Numbered from the stretch's first letter, positions 18,601-28,031 are shown. The stretch is DNA of 64,000 nucleotides from Planctomicrobium sp051466335 (GCF_051466335.1 NZ_CP195793.1:1364001-1428000); one strand, 5' to 3'. The notes: a model not told the origin generated them from the sequence alone. Numbers and translations are program-made.

Positions 18601-19452
18601 TTAAGCGTTGATCTTCCCACGGAGTTCTTCGAGAAGACGAACTGCACTGCCGACGTCGGCTTTCTGCTGCTCGCGTTCTTCTGGAATTTCCCGTTCGATG
18701 GTGAGTGGGCCGGTGTAACCGATTTCTTTCAGCGTGAGCAGGTAGTTTTCGATCCCGACATCGCCGGTCCCGAGCGCAACTTCGCGTCCCCAACCTGTTC
18801 CGCGATCGGCTTCGGCAGCCCATGTCCCATCTTTGCAGTGGCAGCTACGGACGAGGTGGCCGACCTGCTTCAGCGCTTCGATCGGGTTGCCTGTCCCGTA
18901 GAGAATCATGTTCGCTGGATCGAAGTTGATGAAGAGATTGTCTCGCTTCACATCGTGAATGAATTCCAGCAGGTGATCCGCAGTTTCTTGTCCTGTTTCC
19001 AAGTGCAGATTCTGGCCGTTGCTCTTGGCGTGGTCGAGCAAGTCCTGAGTCACAGCGATCAAGTCTTTGTAGTCAGCGCTTTCTCGGTCTCTCGGCACGA
19101 AACCGATGTGCAATGCGATGACCGGGCAACCGAGCAGCTTGGTGAAGTCAGAGATTTCTTTCATCTCTTGAGCACGGGCTTTGCGTGTGGCCGGTGGAAC
19201 CAGACCAACAGTGCGAGCGGATTCAGCAATGCTCGCGTAGCTTTCCCCTTCGAAACCGCCGAAAACAGCGGTGATGGTGATGCCTGCAGCGGTGCACTTG
19301 TCCAGGAATGCCTTGGCAGCTTCCGGTGTGCGTGTTTCAGCATGCGGGGCGTGAATTTGAACGGTTGGTACTTTCAACCATTGAACGACATCCAGATGGA
19401 CGCCGAGTCCAGCGTCGACGGAGGTAAACACGCCAATCGGCCAGCTACTCAT
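18601..19452 (-). CDS. Sugar phosphate isomerase/epimerase (AP-endonuclease 2 TIM barrel)
   Basis: 283-residue cytoplasmic TIM-barrel of the xylose-isomerase-like family (IolE/IolI/hydroxypyruvate-isomerase group). Metal-site segments are present: VIALHIGF, LHLETGQET, FINFDPANMILYG, SCHCKDG, and TIEREIPEE, which supply the Glu-Asp-His-Glu ligands. The open frame reaches 19620, but ATG 19452 has AGGAG at eight bases and begins just before the conserved SSWPIGVFTS strand. Substrate cannot be read from context; planctomycetes carry dozens of paralogues, and a fused version occurs at 43181. Confidence 0.85.
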   Translation of the reverse strand: MSSWPIGVFTSVDAGLGVHLDVVQWLKVPTVQIHAPHAETRTPEAAKAFLDKCTAAGITITAVFGGFEGESYASIAESARTVGLVPPATRKARAQEMKEISDFTKLLGCPVIALHIGFVPRDRESADYKDLIAVTQDLLDHAKSNGQNLHLETGQETADHLLEFIHDVKRDNLFINFDPANMILYGTGNPIEALKQVGHLVRSCHCKDGTWAAEADRGTGWGREVALGTGDVGIENYLLTLKEIGYTGPLTIEREIPEEREQQKADVGSAVRLLEELRGKINA

Positions 19453-19684
19453 GTGGAATACTCCTGAGTCTGTAATGGATTTTTTCGAACTCCAATCATA
19501 GCAGCCAGTAACTAACGACTCTATGAAAGGCGAAGTTTTGAATAGCAACGCAGAATGAGCGCACATTCCGAATTGTTTTTGGCAAATGCTTCGAGTGAAT
19601 TGCCATGAACGAACCGACATGTTTCGATGTTGGTGGTAAAGTTCAGTCCATCCTCAGTTTTTGACTCGATTTAAGGGCACGTCG

Positions 19685-21133
19685 ATGATCTGCGTAACGG
19701 TGACTCCCGCATCTCGCACGCTGGCAAAAGCAGATCTCCTCAATGCAGCTCGATTCGGCGACATCGTTGAGCTGTGTCTGGATCATTTTCACAAAGAGCC
19801 AGATGTAAACGATCTCATCTCAGCGATTGATAAACCGATGATCGTTTCCTGTAGGCGTCCTCAGGATGGAGGGAAATGGCAGGGGACTGAAGAAGAGCGA
19901 CTGATGTTGCTGCGTCAGGCGATTGTGGCTGGCCCTGCGTATATTGAACTCGATCTGGATATTGCGAATCAGATTCCTCGGTTTGGAAGCACCCAGAGGG
20001 TCATCTGCTTTACGAGGCTGGATCGTCCAGAACCCGACATCGAAGAGATCTTCAATGAGGCCGCTGGAGCGAAGGCTGATATCGTGAAGTTCGCCTGGCC
20101 GACTCCCACGCTGGAAGCCGCGTGGCCGCTTCTTTCCGCAGTCAGCCAGAAGCGGAGGCTCCCCGTCGTTGGAATGGGACTAGGTCACGCTGAATTGACC
20201 TTTTCGTTGCTGGGAGCCAAATACGGTTCTCCTTGGATTTATGCTGCCCTCGAAAAGGGGATGGAGGCCTATCCGGGGCAGGCAACCGTGTTCGAGCTGA
20301 AAGAAGCTTACGGTGCCGATGAGATCAATTCTAAGACGGCATTTATCGCTGTCGCGGGATTTGGACCCTCTCAACTCGCGACAACACGTGTGATGAACGC
20401 TGCTTTTCGACAGCTGGACATCAATGCAAAATGCCTCCCGATCGAGATCGGAGGGAGTCGTCACGTGAAGAAAATGATCGATGTTCTGAACGTCAAAGCG
20501 GTCCTGCTTCACGAGGATCTGGATGAGACGCTGCTGGGTTTAGCCGAGCATGTCGGCGCTGTTGACTCGAAAATCGGGTACCTGAACTTGTTTCTGAAAC
20601 GGGACAACGGCTGGCACGGGTACAACACACTCTGGCGTGCCGGTCTGAAGTCGATCGAAGCAGACTTGGCGAGCCGAGGGAAAACGCTCTCGTCTCAGAG
20701 CGTTTTGGTCATTGGAAATGGCGGCATCGCTCGCTCGATGGTACAGGCAATGTCCGAGCGAAGCGGGATTGTGAGTGTCTGTGGACTGGACGATCAACTG
20801 GCTCAACGGCTGGCACAGCAGACCGAGTGTCGGTTTGTTCCCTTTCAGAATCTTTTTGAAACGCTTGCTGATCTTGTGATACTCGCCGATCCGAAATTGG
20901 TTGCAGGGACGCTCAGGGGGCAATTGAATCCATCTGTGTTCCGCTCATCGATGACCGTCGTTGATGTCAGTCAGCTTCCAGTAGAGAAAAGCTTCATCGA
21001 AGAAGCTCGATTTCGGGGAGCGCAGACTATTGGAAGTCTGGAGATGTTCCGATTGCAAATTGATGCCCAGTTTCAGGCGATCACCGGAAAGCCGATCCCT
21101 GTGGGGATCCTGCAGGATACGATTTTGAAGTGA
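19685..21133 (+). CDS. AroDE-like fusion, divergent: 3-dehydroquinate dehydratase-like plus shikimate dehydrogenase-like
   Basis: 482 residues. N-terminal half (1-205) aligns with type I 3-dehydroquinate dehydratase: Glu29, CRRPQDGGKW (57-65), Schiff-base lysine in ADIVKFAW (Lys135), Ser181 and Gln198. However, the catalytic histidine of the SYHDF motif is absent; that stretch reads CFTRLDRPEP (108-117). C-terminal half resembles shikimate dehydrogenase with a normal NADP loop (VIGNGGIARS), but the catalytic lysine region reads AVLLHED (271-277) and the GYNTD aspartate is Leu (GYNTLWRAG). Related sequences are widespread in planctomycetes. It may be a changed enzyme or a non-catalytic relative. 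ATG 19685 has AAGGG at seven bases. Confidence 0.82.
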   Translation: MICVTVTPASRTLAKADLLNAARFGDIVELCLDHFHKEPDVNDLISAIDKPMIVSCRRPQDGGKWQGTEEERLMLLRQAIVAGPAYIELDLDIANQIPRFGSTQRVICFTRLDRPEPDIEEIFNEAAGAKADIVKFAWPTPTLEAAWPLLSAVSQKRRLPVVGMGLGHAELTFSLLGAKYGSPWIYAALEKGMEAYPGQATVFELKEAYGADEINSKTAFIAVAGFGPSQLATTRVMNAAFRQLDINAKCLPIEIGGSRHVKKMIDVLNVKAVLLHEDLDETLLGLAEHVGAVDSKIGYLNLFLKRDNGWHGYNTLWRAGLKSIEADLASRGKTLSSQSVLVIGNGGIARSMVQAMSERSGIVSVCGLDDQLAQRLAQQTECRFVPFQNLFETLADLVILADPKLVAGTLRGQLNPSVFRSSMTVVDVSQLPVEKSFIEEARFRGAQTIGSLEMFRLQIDAQFQAITGKPIPVGILQDTILK

Positions 21134-21421
21134 TCTTTTGAAAATGTGATCTTTTCTCGAACCAATTGAAGGTGTGAACCCCTCTGTGTTGGAGCAATTG
21201 AGTCTATTTGGAGAGTTTGGCTAGATTTTGAAAAATCTGCCCGCACGCAGGGAGTTTTGGGATTTCATCCGCGATTGGAGCTCATGCTTTTTCACATAAG
21301 ATTGCGTGAAAATCGTTGTTTGATGGGGGTGAGGAAAGGTAAAATTTCGGTGTCCATGCTGATTCTCCCAATCGCGATTTATGGCTTCTGCCGAGTGGAT
21401 GTCTCCCGTGACAGGTGTTTC

Positions 21422-22690
21422 ATGTCTCCTCCAATCGGAATTCGTTGTCCAGCATTCGTCATCCTCATGATGCTGATGGGAAGCATTTGTTCTGCCGACA
21501 TCATCCATCTGAAGTCCGGGGGCGAGGTGCGGGGGGTGCTGCGAACTCAGCAGAGTGCGGACGGGGCGGCGACCATGGAGACGCTTGCCGGTACGACGAT
21601 TACAATTGCCGCCCCGGAAATCGATTTTCTGAAACGGCGCAATCCGCTGATCGAAGAATATGTCACTCGTTCTCGCAAGCTGACTGGAACAATTGAAGAG
21701 CATTGGGAGCTCGCGGAATGGTGCCGCACGAAAGACTTGAAGGACCAGCGGCACGAGCAGTTGGAAGTCATTCTCGAACTTGATGCGAATCATCCGGACG
21801 CTCGGCGGGTTCTCGGCTATCAGCTGGTGCATGGTCGCTGGATGACAAAAGAAGACGAAATGCTCGAACGTGGCTACATCCGCCACAAGAATAAATGGGT
21901 GACTCGTCAGGAGCTGGCATTGATCGAAGCGAACACTGCTCAGCAACAGGAAGAAGCCGCGTGGACCCCCAAGGTCCGGCAATGGACTGCGTGGATGACC
22001 GGGAGCGATCCAAGAAAGGCCTCAACCGCACTCAAAGAGTTTAGCCAGATTACTGATCCAGACGCGATCGCTGCATTGAAGCGGCATCTTTCTCAGCATC
22101 AACAGGACCATCTGCGTATGCTGTTCGTGACGATTCTGGGGAAAATGGATGGAGAGCGAACCGTTGTCCCACTTGTGGAACGAATCCTGACGGATGAGAG
22201 CGATCAGGTCCGGTTGGCGGCAATGGGGGCACTGAAGCCAGAAGCGTACCCGTTGGCATTGCCGCTATTCACTGAAGCTCTGAAGAGCAAAGCAAATCCA
22301 GTTGTTTGTCGAGCAGCCTTCGCTTTGGGGGAAATGAGAGATCGACGTGCGATTCCAGCGCTGATCAATGCGCTGGTCACTGTTCATCCTGTTCAGATGC
22401 AGGTTCCAGCTTCGCAGCCGGTGACATTTTCAACAGCGCCCAACAACAGCCCCTTTTCCGGAAATCTCCCACCAGATGTTGAAATTGCATCCAGAACCGG
22501 GCAGCTCCCTTATGGAGTGGGTGTGCGATCAGAGGGGATTCCTCAGCAGATGAGAGTGGTTACCGTGCTCAGAGATGTCAAAAACGTCCCGGTTCTAGAG
22601 GCTCTTCAGAAGGTAACTGGCCAGAATCTTGGCTTTAATGAACGAGATTGGCACATCTGGTGGGCTGTCAATCAGAAAGCGGATGGCTGA
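21422..22690 (+). CDS. Secreted HEAT-repeat protein
   Basis: 422 residues. ATG 21422 opens a signal peptide (AFVILMMLMGSICSA) followed by DIIHLKSGGEVRGVL, a short beta domain seen at the start of many planctomycete exported proteins, then a helical linker and HEAT-like repeats (residues about 230-330: VVPLVERILTDESDQVRLAAMGAL, ALPLFTEALKSKANPVVCRAAFALGEM, AIPALINAL). The last 90 residues form a small C-terminal domain ending GFNERDWHIWWA, a tail motif found in similar proteins. HEAT repeats suggest protein binding in the periplasm. Upstream starts back to 21257 exist but would bury the signal. Confidence 0.75.
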   Translation: MSPPIGIRCPAFVILMMLMGSICSADIIHLKSGGEVRGVLRTQQSADGAATMETLAGTTITIAAPEIDFLKRRNPLIEEYVTRSRKLTGTIEEHWELAEWCRTKDLKDQRHEQLEVILELDANHPDARRVLGYQLVHGRWMTKEDEMLERGYIRHKNKWVTRQELALIEANTAQQQEEAAWTPKVRQWTAWMTGSDPRKASTALKEFSQITDPDAIAALKRHLSQHQQDHLRMLFVTILGKMDGERTVVPLVERILTDESDQVRLAAMGALKPEAYPLALPLFTEALKSKANPVVCRAAFALGEMRDRRAIPALINALVTVHPVQMQVPASQPVTFSTAPNNSPFSGNLPPDVEIASRTGQLPYGVGVRSEGIPQQMRVVTVLRDVKNVPVLEALQKVTGQNLGFNERDWHIWWAVNQKADG

Positions 22691-23016
22691 GTCATTACAA
22701 GTGCTCGTAGCGATATTATCGAGCGAGTGAAAGCAGTAATTCAATTTCTCAGCGCGAATTGCTGAACGCGGCTGACGGTCATTGCGTGTGTAATGCAATC
22801 CTGGTGCAATTGATTTCTATAAACACAGTTGCGCGAGCACGACAGGGAGTTGAGGGGAGGAGTCTTCTCACCTAGAATCGACTGTCCCGCGATCAATGCA
22901 AGCAGGGAGATGCTTAATTAGTTGTTTCCGTCTCTGATCGAATCTGCAGTGACGTCAATTTCTGCACTCACTGCTTCTTGACGGTTCCCGTTCTTTCAAT
23001 CAATTTCGAGGCGGCT
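22691..23016. other. Intergenic stretch, no gene seen
   Basis: About 325 bases before manA. No family-like frame and no clear terminator; presumably the manA promoter. Confidence 0.5.
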
Positions 23017-23997
23017 TTGGCAACGCGAGTGGTTGACCCAATTCGGTTTCTGCCCATCATCAAGCGCGCACTTTGGGGAGGGGAGCGACTTGAGAAGGAA
23101 TTAAACAAGCAGTGCAACGGCGTGCCGGATGCTGCCGAAAGTTGGGAAGTCAGTGATATTCCCGGCAGTGTGAGCATTGTTGCAGACGGTGAGTTCGCGG
23201 GAGTGACTTTGCGGGAACTGATGGAAGGTTCTGCTCAAGATTTGCTCGGGCAGCATGCTGATGAAAAGCAGTTTCCTCTGCTAATTAAATTTCTCGACGC
23301 TCGTGAACAGCTGTCTTTGCAGGTTCATCCCAAGGATCCGGTAGCAATGCCGGATGGTTCCATCCGACCCGGAAAGACTGAGAGCTGGATTGTGATCGCG
23401 GCAGACGCGGGTAACAAACTCTATCTTGGTTTAAATCCGGAAGTCACCGAGCAGGTGCTTCGAGAATCTCTGGAAACCGGCGATTTGGAAAGACATCTGA
23501 ACCAGTACACGGCACACGCCGGTGATTGTATTCATCTGTCGCCCGGAACCTTCCATGCACTTGGCGGCGGATTGCTCATCGCCGAGATTCAGCAGCCATC
23601 AGACATTAAGTATCGTATTTACGACTGGAAGCGTGTTGATGCGAATGGGAATTCGAGAGAGTTACATATCGAACAGGGATTCGCATCGGCTGATTTCGAG
23701 CGAGGTCCCGTCTCTCCGGTGATTCCTCAGCCGAGCATGGTGCGGCAGGGCTCGGAGCTTCTCGTTGATTGTCCCTTTTACAGGATCGCACGTCATACAG
23801 GTTCAGAACCGCTCACGATTGCTGATGACAACTCGATGCATGTGCTTGTTGTTCTGTCAGGGGAAGCTGATCAGGATGGATTTGTACTGGAGCGGGGGCA
23901 AGTAGCTGTTCTTCCCGCTGCACGCGAGAAGCACGAATGGTGTCTCAGTGAGAACGCCATCGTTTTGGATTCGTATCTCCCGCCTCGCAATTCCTGA
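23017..23997 (+). CDS. manA: Mannose-6-phosphate isomerase, class I
   Basis: Zinc cupin enzyme interconverting fructose-6-phosphate and mannose-6-phosphate. Key features: ALWGGERL near the N-terminus, QLSLQVHPKD (zinc-ligand Gln and His), GKTESW (zinc-ligand Glu), and the second half GDCIHLSPGTFHALGGGLLIAEIQQPSD with the third histidine and catalytic Arg-region RIYDW. About 326 residues, the short Bacillus-type length. Start is uncertain: TTG 22978 gives the longest frame; TTG 23017 has GAGG five bases upstream and was chosen; GTG 23029 is another option. Stands alone. Confidence 0.9.
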   Translation: MATRVVDPIRFLPIIKRALWGGERLEKELNKQCNGVPDAAESWEVSDIPGSVSIVADGEFAGVTLRELMEGSAQDLLGQHADEKQFPLLIKFLDAREQLSLQVHPKDPVAMPDGSIRPGKTESWIVIAADAGNKLYLGLNPEVTEQVLRESLETGDLERHLNQYTAHAGDCIHLSPGTFHALGGGLLIAEIQQPSDIKYRIYDWKRVDANGNSRELHIEQGFASADFERGPVSPVIPQPSMVRQGSELLVDCPFYRIARHTGSEPLTIADDNSMHVLVVLSGEADQDGFVLERGQVAVLPAAREKHEWCLSENAIVLDSYLPPRNS

Positions 23998-24402
23998 CCG
24001 CCCCTTTAATTGTTTTCGCTCGATGAATACGGGCTCAGGGCGAAATCCGGCGTTCCCTGAAGATCGCAATCATTGGGAGGCAATCTGGGGCCTTGGAAGT
24101 TGCGGAAATCGCCAGTTGAACTCTCAGCAGTGCACCACCGCGATTCAAAATGTGTGACATTTTGTGATTTGATTCAAATTTGTGGATGCACATTTTCAAT
24201 GAATCTGCGCAGCGTTTGAAGAGGAATGTAAGCCTTTCGTTCTCCGCTATCCGATGAAATAAGAAGAAGTCGTTTTTCCCTGTCGGGGGCGGTGGGGATT
24301 CATTTCCAGGGTTCACTTGGATGTTGTGAGAAACGATTCCAATTCTCGTTCGAACCGCATTTTCAGGAAGATTCGAGCTGATTCAATCGATCTTCGTCGA
24401 GA

Positions 24403-24442
24403 TGTCTCCCCGCTGACTATTGGACCAGTCAGCGGGGAGACA
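24403..24442. repeat. 16-bp perfect inverted repeat, GC-rich hairpin
   Basis: 24403-24418 pairs without mismatch to 24427-24442 around an 8-nt spacer. Neither flank has a T-run, so it is not an ordinary intrinsic terminator; could be a transcript-end stabiliser or a protein-binding palindrome. Confidence 0.8.
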
Positions 24443-24561
24443 GACGGTGTTCTCAGTCCACGACGGGAATTTCTCGCTACGACCATTTCCCATTGATGCA
24501 CTCTTTATAGAGCGTCAGCGTCAACGGCTCGTCGTTGATCGATCTCCTCACCGCGTCCAAC

Positions 24562-24586
24562 ACCCGTGAGCCCTTGCCTCACGGGT
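24562..24586. terminator. Weak hairpin downstream of PP2C gene
   Basis: 9-bp stem (24562-24570 with 24578-24586), 7-nt loop, about 80 bases beyond the PP2C stop on the minus strand. No T-tract, so termination here is doubtful. Confidence 0.35.
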
Positions 24587-24667
24587 ATGAGGAGGCGAAT
24601 GGTGCCTAAAACTGTTCAATCGCTGCTTTTATCGCCCCCTGAACGCCACACTCTCATGAGAGACGCT

Positions 24668-25630
24668 CTAGTTGGTCAGGCGAAAGAGGAGGATGCTGAG
24701 ATCGTCAGGCTTGGATGGCGTATCAAGACTCGGTGCGAGCATGCGGTTGCGACTCAGATCAGCCAGTCGCTGCACGCAATCGTTCAGTTTTCCTTTGCGA
24801 ATCCGATCAACAATTTCTTCCAGAGTGAGATTATCGAACAGTCCATCCGAGGCGAGCAATACGGTGTCTCGTGGTGAAAGAGAGATCCACGGTCCGAGTT
24901 CGATTGACATCTGATCGCTTCCAATGACATTGGAGACGAGATGGCGATCGGGATGAAACAGAGCTTCCTCTTTCGTCAGCATTCCCGATTCGACCGCATA
25001 ACCGATCGGTGAATGCGATACGGAAGAGAACTTGACCCGCCCCCGTTGGCTGACCACAAGGATTTCGGAGTCTCCAATGTGGTAACTGCGCGCGAGGTTT
25101 TTCCGAATCTCCACCAATGCGAGGGTGGTCGCCGCACCAGTGCGAGACCGGATCAGGCGTTGATTCACTCGTTCGATTTCGTTTAAAACGATTGCGCGCG
25201 GGGCGTCGATTTCGGCTGCAGAGTTCGCAGCTGATGGGACGGGGACGATCCCGCTCAGCATCAGAGGGGGAGTCGAGCTTTTCCGCTTAAGCGCCCGGGT
25301 CAGCATAGTCTTGACGAGTTGTGAAGCACGTCGTCCCCCACGATGACCTCCCAGGCCGTCCGCGACGAGCAGCATTCCCTGTTGAGGCGAGAGTGCGATC
25401 GACGCGACGGCATCCTCGTTCTCACCTGTCTTGTAAGGAGATTTACAGGTGAGCCAAGCGGCGAAACCACTTGCGAACGGACCGAAAGAGACCGGCGGCA
25501 GCGCAGAGATCGACAGAGACTGAAGTAGCCCAGGTGCTTCAGTGGAGCTGCTTGATGGCGTTTTGAACGTAACCGGGGAAAAATCCTCGGCGTTCGCATC
25601 AGGCTGTGCGGATGCGTCGGCGCTCGGCAT
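24668..25630 (-). CDS. PP2C-family Ser/Thr protein phosphatase
   Basis: 320 residues. Ser/Pro-rich N-terminal 60 residues, then a PPM/PP2C catalytic domain with metal-binding motifs in order: ENEDAVA, VADGLGGHRGG, a GAATTLALVEI strand, GDSEILVV, ASDGLFDNL and KPDDLSIL at the C-terminus. All aspartates for the two-metal centre are present. It removes phosphate from Ser/Thr residues in the cytoplasm. Its first 32 bases overlap the end of the kinase gene upstream in another frame, so the pair is translationally coupled and likely works on the same substrates, including the kinase itself. Confidence 0.92.
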   Translation of the reverse strand: MPSADASAQPDANAEDFSPVTFKTPSSSSTEAPGLLQSLSISALPPVSFGPFASGFAAWLTCKSPYKTGENEDAVASIALSPQQGMLLVADGLGGHRGGRRASQLVKTMLTRALKRKSSTPPLMLSGIVPVPSAANSAAEIDAPRAIVLNEIERVNQRLIRSRTGAATTLALVEIRKNLARSYHIGDSEILVVSQRGRVKFSSVSHSPIGYAVESGMLTKEEALFHPDRHLVSNVIGSDQMSIELGPWISLSPRDTVLLASDGLFDNLTLEEIVDRIRKGKLNDCVQRLADLSRNRMLAPSLDTPSKPDDLSILLFRLTN

Positions 25631-26483
25631 GATTCATCACCCTCGGCTTTAATCGGAGGAAGGCGTTCCGCATTTGTTCTGCATCGCGGAATCGTCTTCG
25701 AGGGTCAGCATCGATTGCTTTTTGCAGAAATGCAATGAGATCTGCGTGAATCCGTGTCCGTAATTTACGAATTCCCGGGGGGGGCCAGGCATAAGGCCAA
25801 GAGGGCCATTCCCCGGAGAACATTCGATACATGATCAACCCGACTGAAAATACATCTGATCGTTGTGACGGTTTCCCCATGGCCTGTTCCGGGGCCATGT
25901 AACCGATGGTTCCTGTCCCTGATCCGGCAATGGTCTTTTGTGCGAATTTTGCGATTCCGAAGTCGGCGAGTCTCAGTCGATCGCCCGCGAAAAGCACCAT
26001 GTTTTCTGGCTTTACGTCGCAGTGGACGATTTTCTGCTGATGGGCGTAGGCAAGTGCTTCCAGCATTTGTTCGGAGAAGGCCATCGCAGACCGCAATGAC
26101 AACCTGCGAGCCAGTCGGTCTGAGAGAGTCCGTTCGCCCAGCGGGAACGTGATTACGAAATGTTCCTCGATGACAGAAGCATCCTTCAGCGGAAGGATGT
26201 TGGGGTGCTCGAGCCTCGCTGCAAGACGCACTTCATGACGGAACACTTTGAGTGATTCATCAGTCAGTGTCGGTCCGCGTGGGACTTTCAGGGCGACATG
26301 AACCCCTTCAATCGTGTCGAATGCTTGGTACACGGTCGCAAAGCCACCTTCGCTCAGGCGCTTTTCAATCCTGTACTTCCCCAGTTTTTGACGTGCTCGG
26401 AGTGACAAACTCGCGCCGCCCTTCATTCCAAATTTCTTGCCAGCAATTGCAGGCGAGAGGTGAATCCTCCGCGTCAACGCCAC
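25599..26483 (-). CDS. Hanks-type Ser/Thr protein kinase
   Basis: About 294 residues, catalytic domain only, no membrane span. Motifs: glycine loop LSEGGFATVYQAF, HVALKVPRG (ATP lysine), catalytic loop IVHCDVKPENMVLF, DFGIAKF, activation segment ending GTIGYMAPEQAMG, and SDVFSVGLIMYRM. All catalytic residues are conserved. GTG 26483 gives the longest frame without a good ribosome site; ATG 26426 (MKGGASLSLRARQKL) begins closer to the domain and is an equally likely start. Overlaps the PP2C gene by 32 bases at its 3' end: a kinase/phosphatase pair as in bacterial PknB/PrpC systems. Confidence 0.92.
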   Translation of the reverse strand: MALTRRIHLSPAIAGKKFGMKGGASLSLRARQKLGKYRIEKRLSEGGFATVYQAFDTIEGVHVALKVPRGPTLTDESLKVFRHEVRLAARLEHPNILPLKDASVIEEHFVITFPLGERTLSDRLARRLSLRSAMAFSEQMLEALAYAHQQKIVHCDVKPENMVLFAGDRLRLADFGIAKFAQKTIAGSGTGTIGYMAPEQAMGKPSQRSDVFSVGLIMYRMFSGEWPSWPYAWPPPGIRKLRTRIHADLIAFLQKAIDADPRRRFRDAEQMRNAFLRLKPRVMNHAERRRIRTA

Positions 26484-26965
26484 TGGCTGTATAGGAAATC
26501 AACAATCTGGATTTTGCAAAAATACTTCTGGAATGATCGACATTGACGTCGACCATCACCATACGAATTGAGGACGCCGCCGAAGTTTTTCGATTTCGGG
26601 TCCAAGAGGAAATCGAGCAACAGGTCAGCTACCGTCGCCCTCCCCAATCCAACCCTGATTGAATGCACAAATGAAGGAAGTTTTGCTCGAACGACCGTAT
26701 TCCATATCATTTTGGGAGAGTCCAACTCCGATTGCAAATCGGAATTTATCGGAATGGTGCAGGGCGGTCCGTTTCCGAACTGGATTTCGCAAATGATTTC
26801 GGAGTTCTGCAGGCTTCCAGATATTCAAGGGGCATGCCGCGAGTCGCATAAAAGTTCGGATTCGAATGTTATTTCGATGTTATCGGTCGTTACAATGTGC
26901 TTTCCGGTTTGGCTGAAGCCAGCCAGAAGGCGTGCGAGGAATTCTGTTCAAGGGAAATTATCAGA
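26484..26965. other. Divergent intergenic stretch, no gene seen
   Basis: About 480 bases between the kinase (minus) and the gene at 26966 (plus). A plus-strand frame across 26568-26987 has no recognisable features and unlike codon use; not called. Confidence 0.5.
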
Positions 26966-28021
26966 ATGCCGCTCTTCCCCAGCGTGAGCCGAGGCTATTT
27001 GCTACTTGTCGTGACAGGCTTCCTTTTACTGACTCCTTTTTCACCGGGACTTCTGGCAAAAGAGCGGGATCTGGAACTGGATCAAACAACTGCCAAAGCT
27101 CTGGATTACCTGGCCCGTGAGCAGAGGCGTCAGGGCTATTGGGAGGCGAATTCTGGTCAGTATCGCGTTGCGATGACCGCACTGTGCGGTGTCGCCTTGC
27201 TGACAGAAGGATCGACCACGACTCGCGGAAAATACGCCCGCAATGTGAGCCGCGCAGTCGATTTTCTATTGGACTGCGCGCAACCGAATGGCCTGATCGG
27301 GTACTCGGAAGATTATCACTACACGTATGGGCATGGGTTTTCGATGCTCTTTTTGTCAGAAGTGTATGGTGAAGAAGAGGATGAGGAACGCAGAAAGCAG
27401 ATCAAATCGGTTCTCGAACGAGCGGTTCGGTTCAGCGCAGAAGCGCAGACGACTCGAGGTGGCTGGGGTTACGTTTCGGCACGAGATGGAAACGACTTCG
27501 ATGAAGGTTCGACCTGTGTGACTCAAGTACAGGGGTTGCGCGCTTGTCGGAATGCGGGGATTCCGGTGCCTCGAGAGATTATAGACCGAGCAAAGAAGTA
27601 CATTGCGGACTGTCTCACCGCTGATGGCGGGGTGCAGTACAGCATCCGTGGAGGGGGAGCACGTGCACCGATCACTGCTGCCGCTGTCGCCAGCATGTAC
27701 AGCGCAGGGGATTATGGTGAGTCAGACGACGTTCGCAAAATGATGGAGTTCTGCAAAAGCAACATTTGGCCTCAGGGGGGCGCCATCAAATCGAACGGAT
27801 TCGGTCACTGGCATTACTTGCATTACTACTACGCGCAGGTCATGTACCGGGACGTCGAACTCTGGCCGAAATACTTCGCGGAACTTCGTCAGGTTTTGAT
27901 TGCAACACAAGGAGCAGACGGCAGTTGGGCAGATTCGCAGGTTGGGAATGTCTATGTGACTGCGATCAACGTTACGATCTTGCATCTCGATCGAGGCTAT
28001 TTGCCCAGCTATCAGAGATAA
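26966..28021 (+). CDS. Secreted prenyltransferase/squalene-cyclase-fold protein
   Basis: 351 residues: signal peptide (LLLVVTGFLLLTPFSPGLLA), then an alpha-alpha toroid built of repeats with inner-helix and turn motifs: ALDYLAREQRRQGYWEA, AVDFLLDCAQPNGLIGY, GWGYVSARDGNDFDEGSTCVTQVQGL, KKYIADCLTADGGVQYS, VLIATQGADGSWAD. Such exported toroid proteins are numerous in planctomycetes and are not terpene cyclases (no DxDD motif seen), so binding of a peptide or glycan is as likely as catalysis. ATG 26966 has AAGGGA ten bases upstream and starts at the signal peptide; the upstream part of the frame is not used. Confidence 0.8.
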   Translation: MPLFPSVSRGYLLLVVTGFLLLTPFSPGLLAKERDLELDQTTAKALDYLAREQRRQGYWEANSGQYRVAMTALCGVALLTEGSTTTRGKYARNVSRAVDFLLDCAQPNGLIGYSEDYHYTYGHGFSMLFLSEVYGEEEDEERRKQIKSVLERAVRFSAEAQTTRGGWGYVSARDGNDFDEGSTCVTQVQGLRACRNAGIPVPREIIDRAKKYIADCLTADGGVQYSIRGGGARAPITAAAVASMYSAGDYGESDDVRKMMEFCKSNIWPQGGAIKSNGFGHWHYLHYYYAQVMYRDVELWPKYFAELRQVLIATQGADGSWADSQVGNVYVTAINVTILHLDRGYLPSYQR

Positions 28022-28031
28022 GACAACTTAT

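Larger units (their letters stand above)
23998..24667. other. Intergenic stretch with two inverted repeats
   Basis: 670 bases between manA and the convergent PP2C gene. No coding frame is convincing. It contains a 16-bp perfect inverted repeat (24403-24442) and a 9-bp hairpin (24562-24586), described separately. Confidence 0.55.

Noticed and set aside
26568..26987. 139-codon plus-strand frame before the toroid gene
   Set aside because: No ribosome site, no family resemblance, and it overlaps the well-supported start at 26966.
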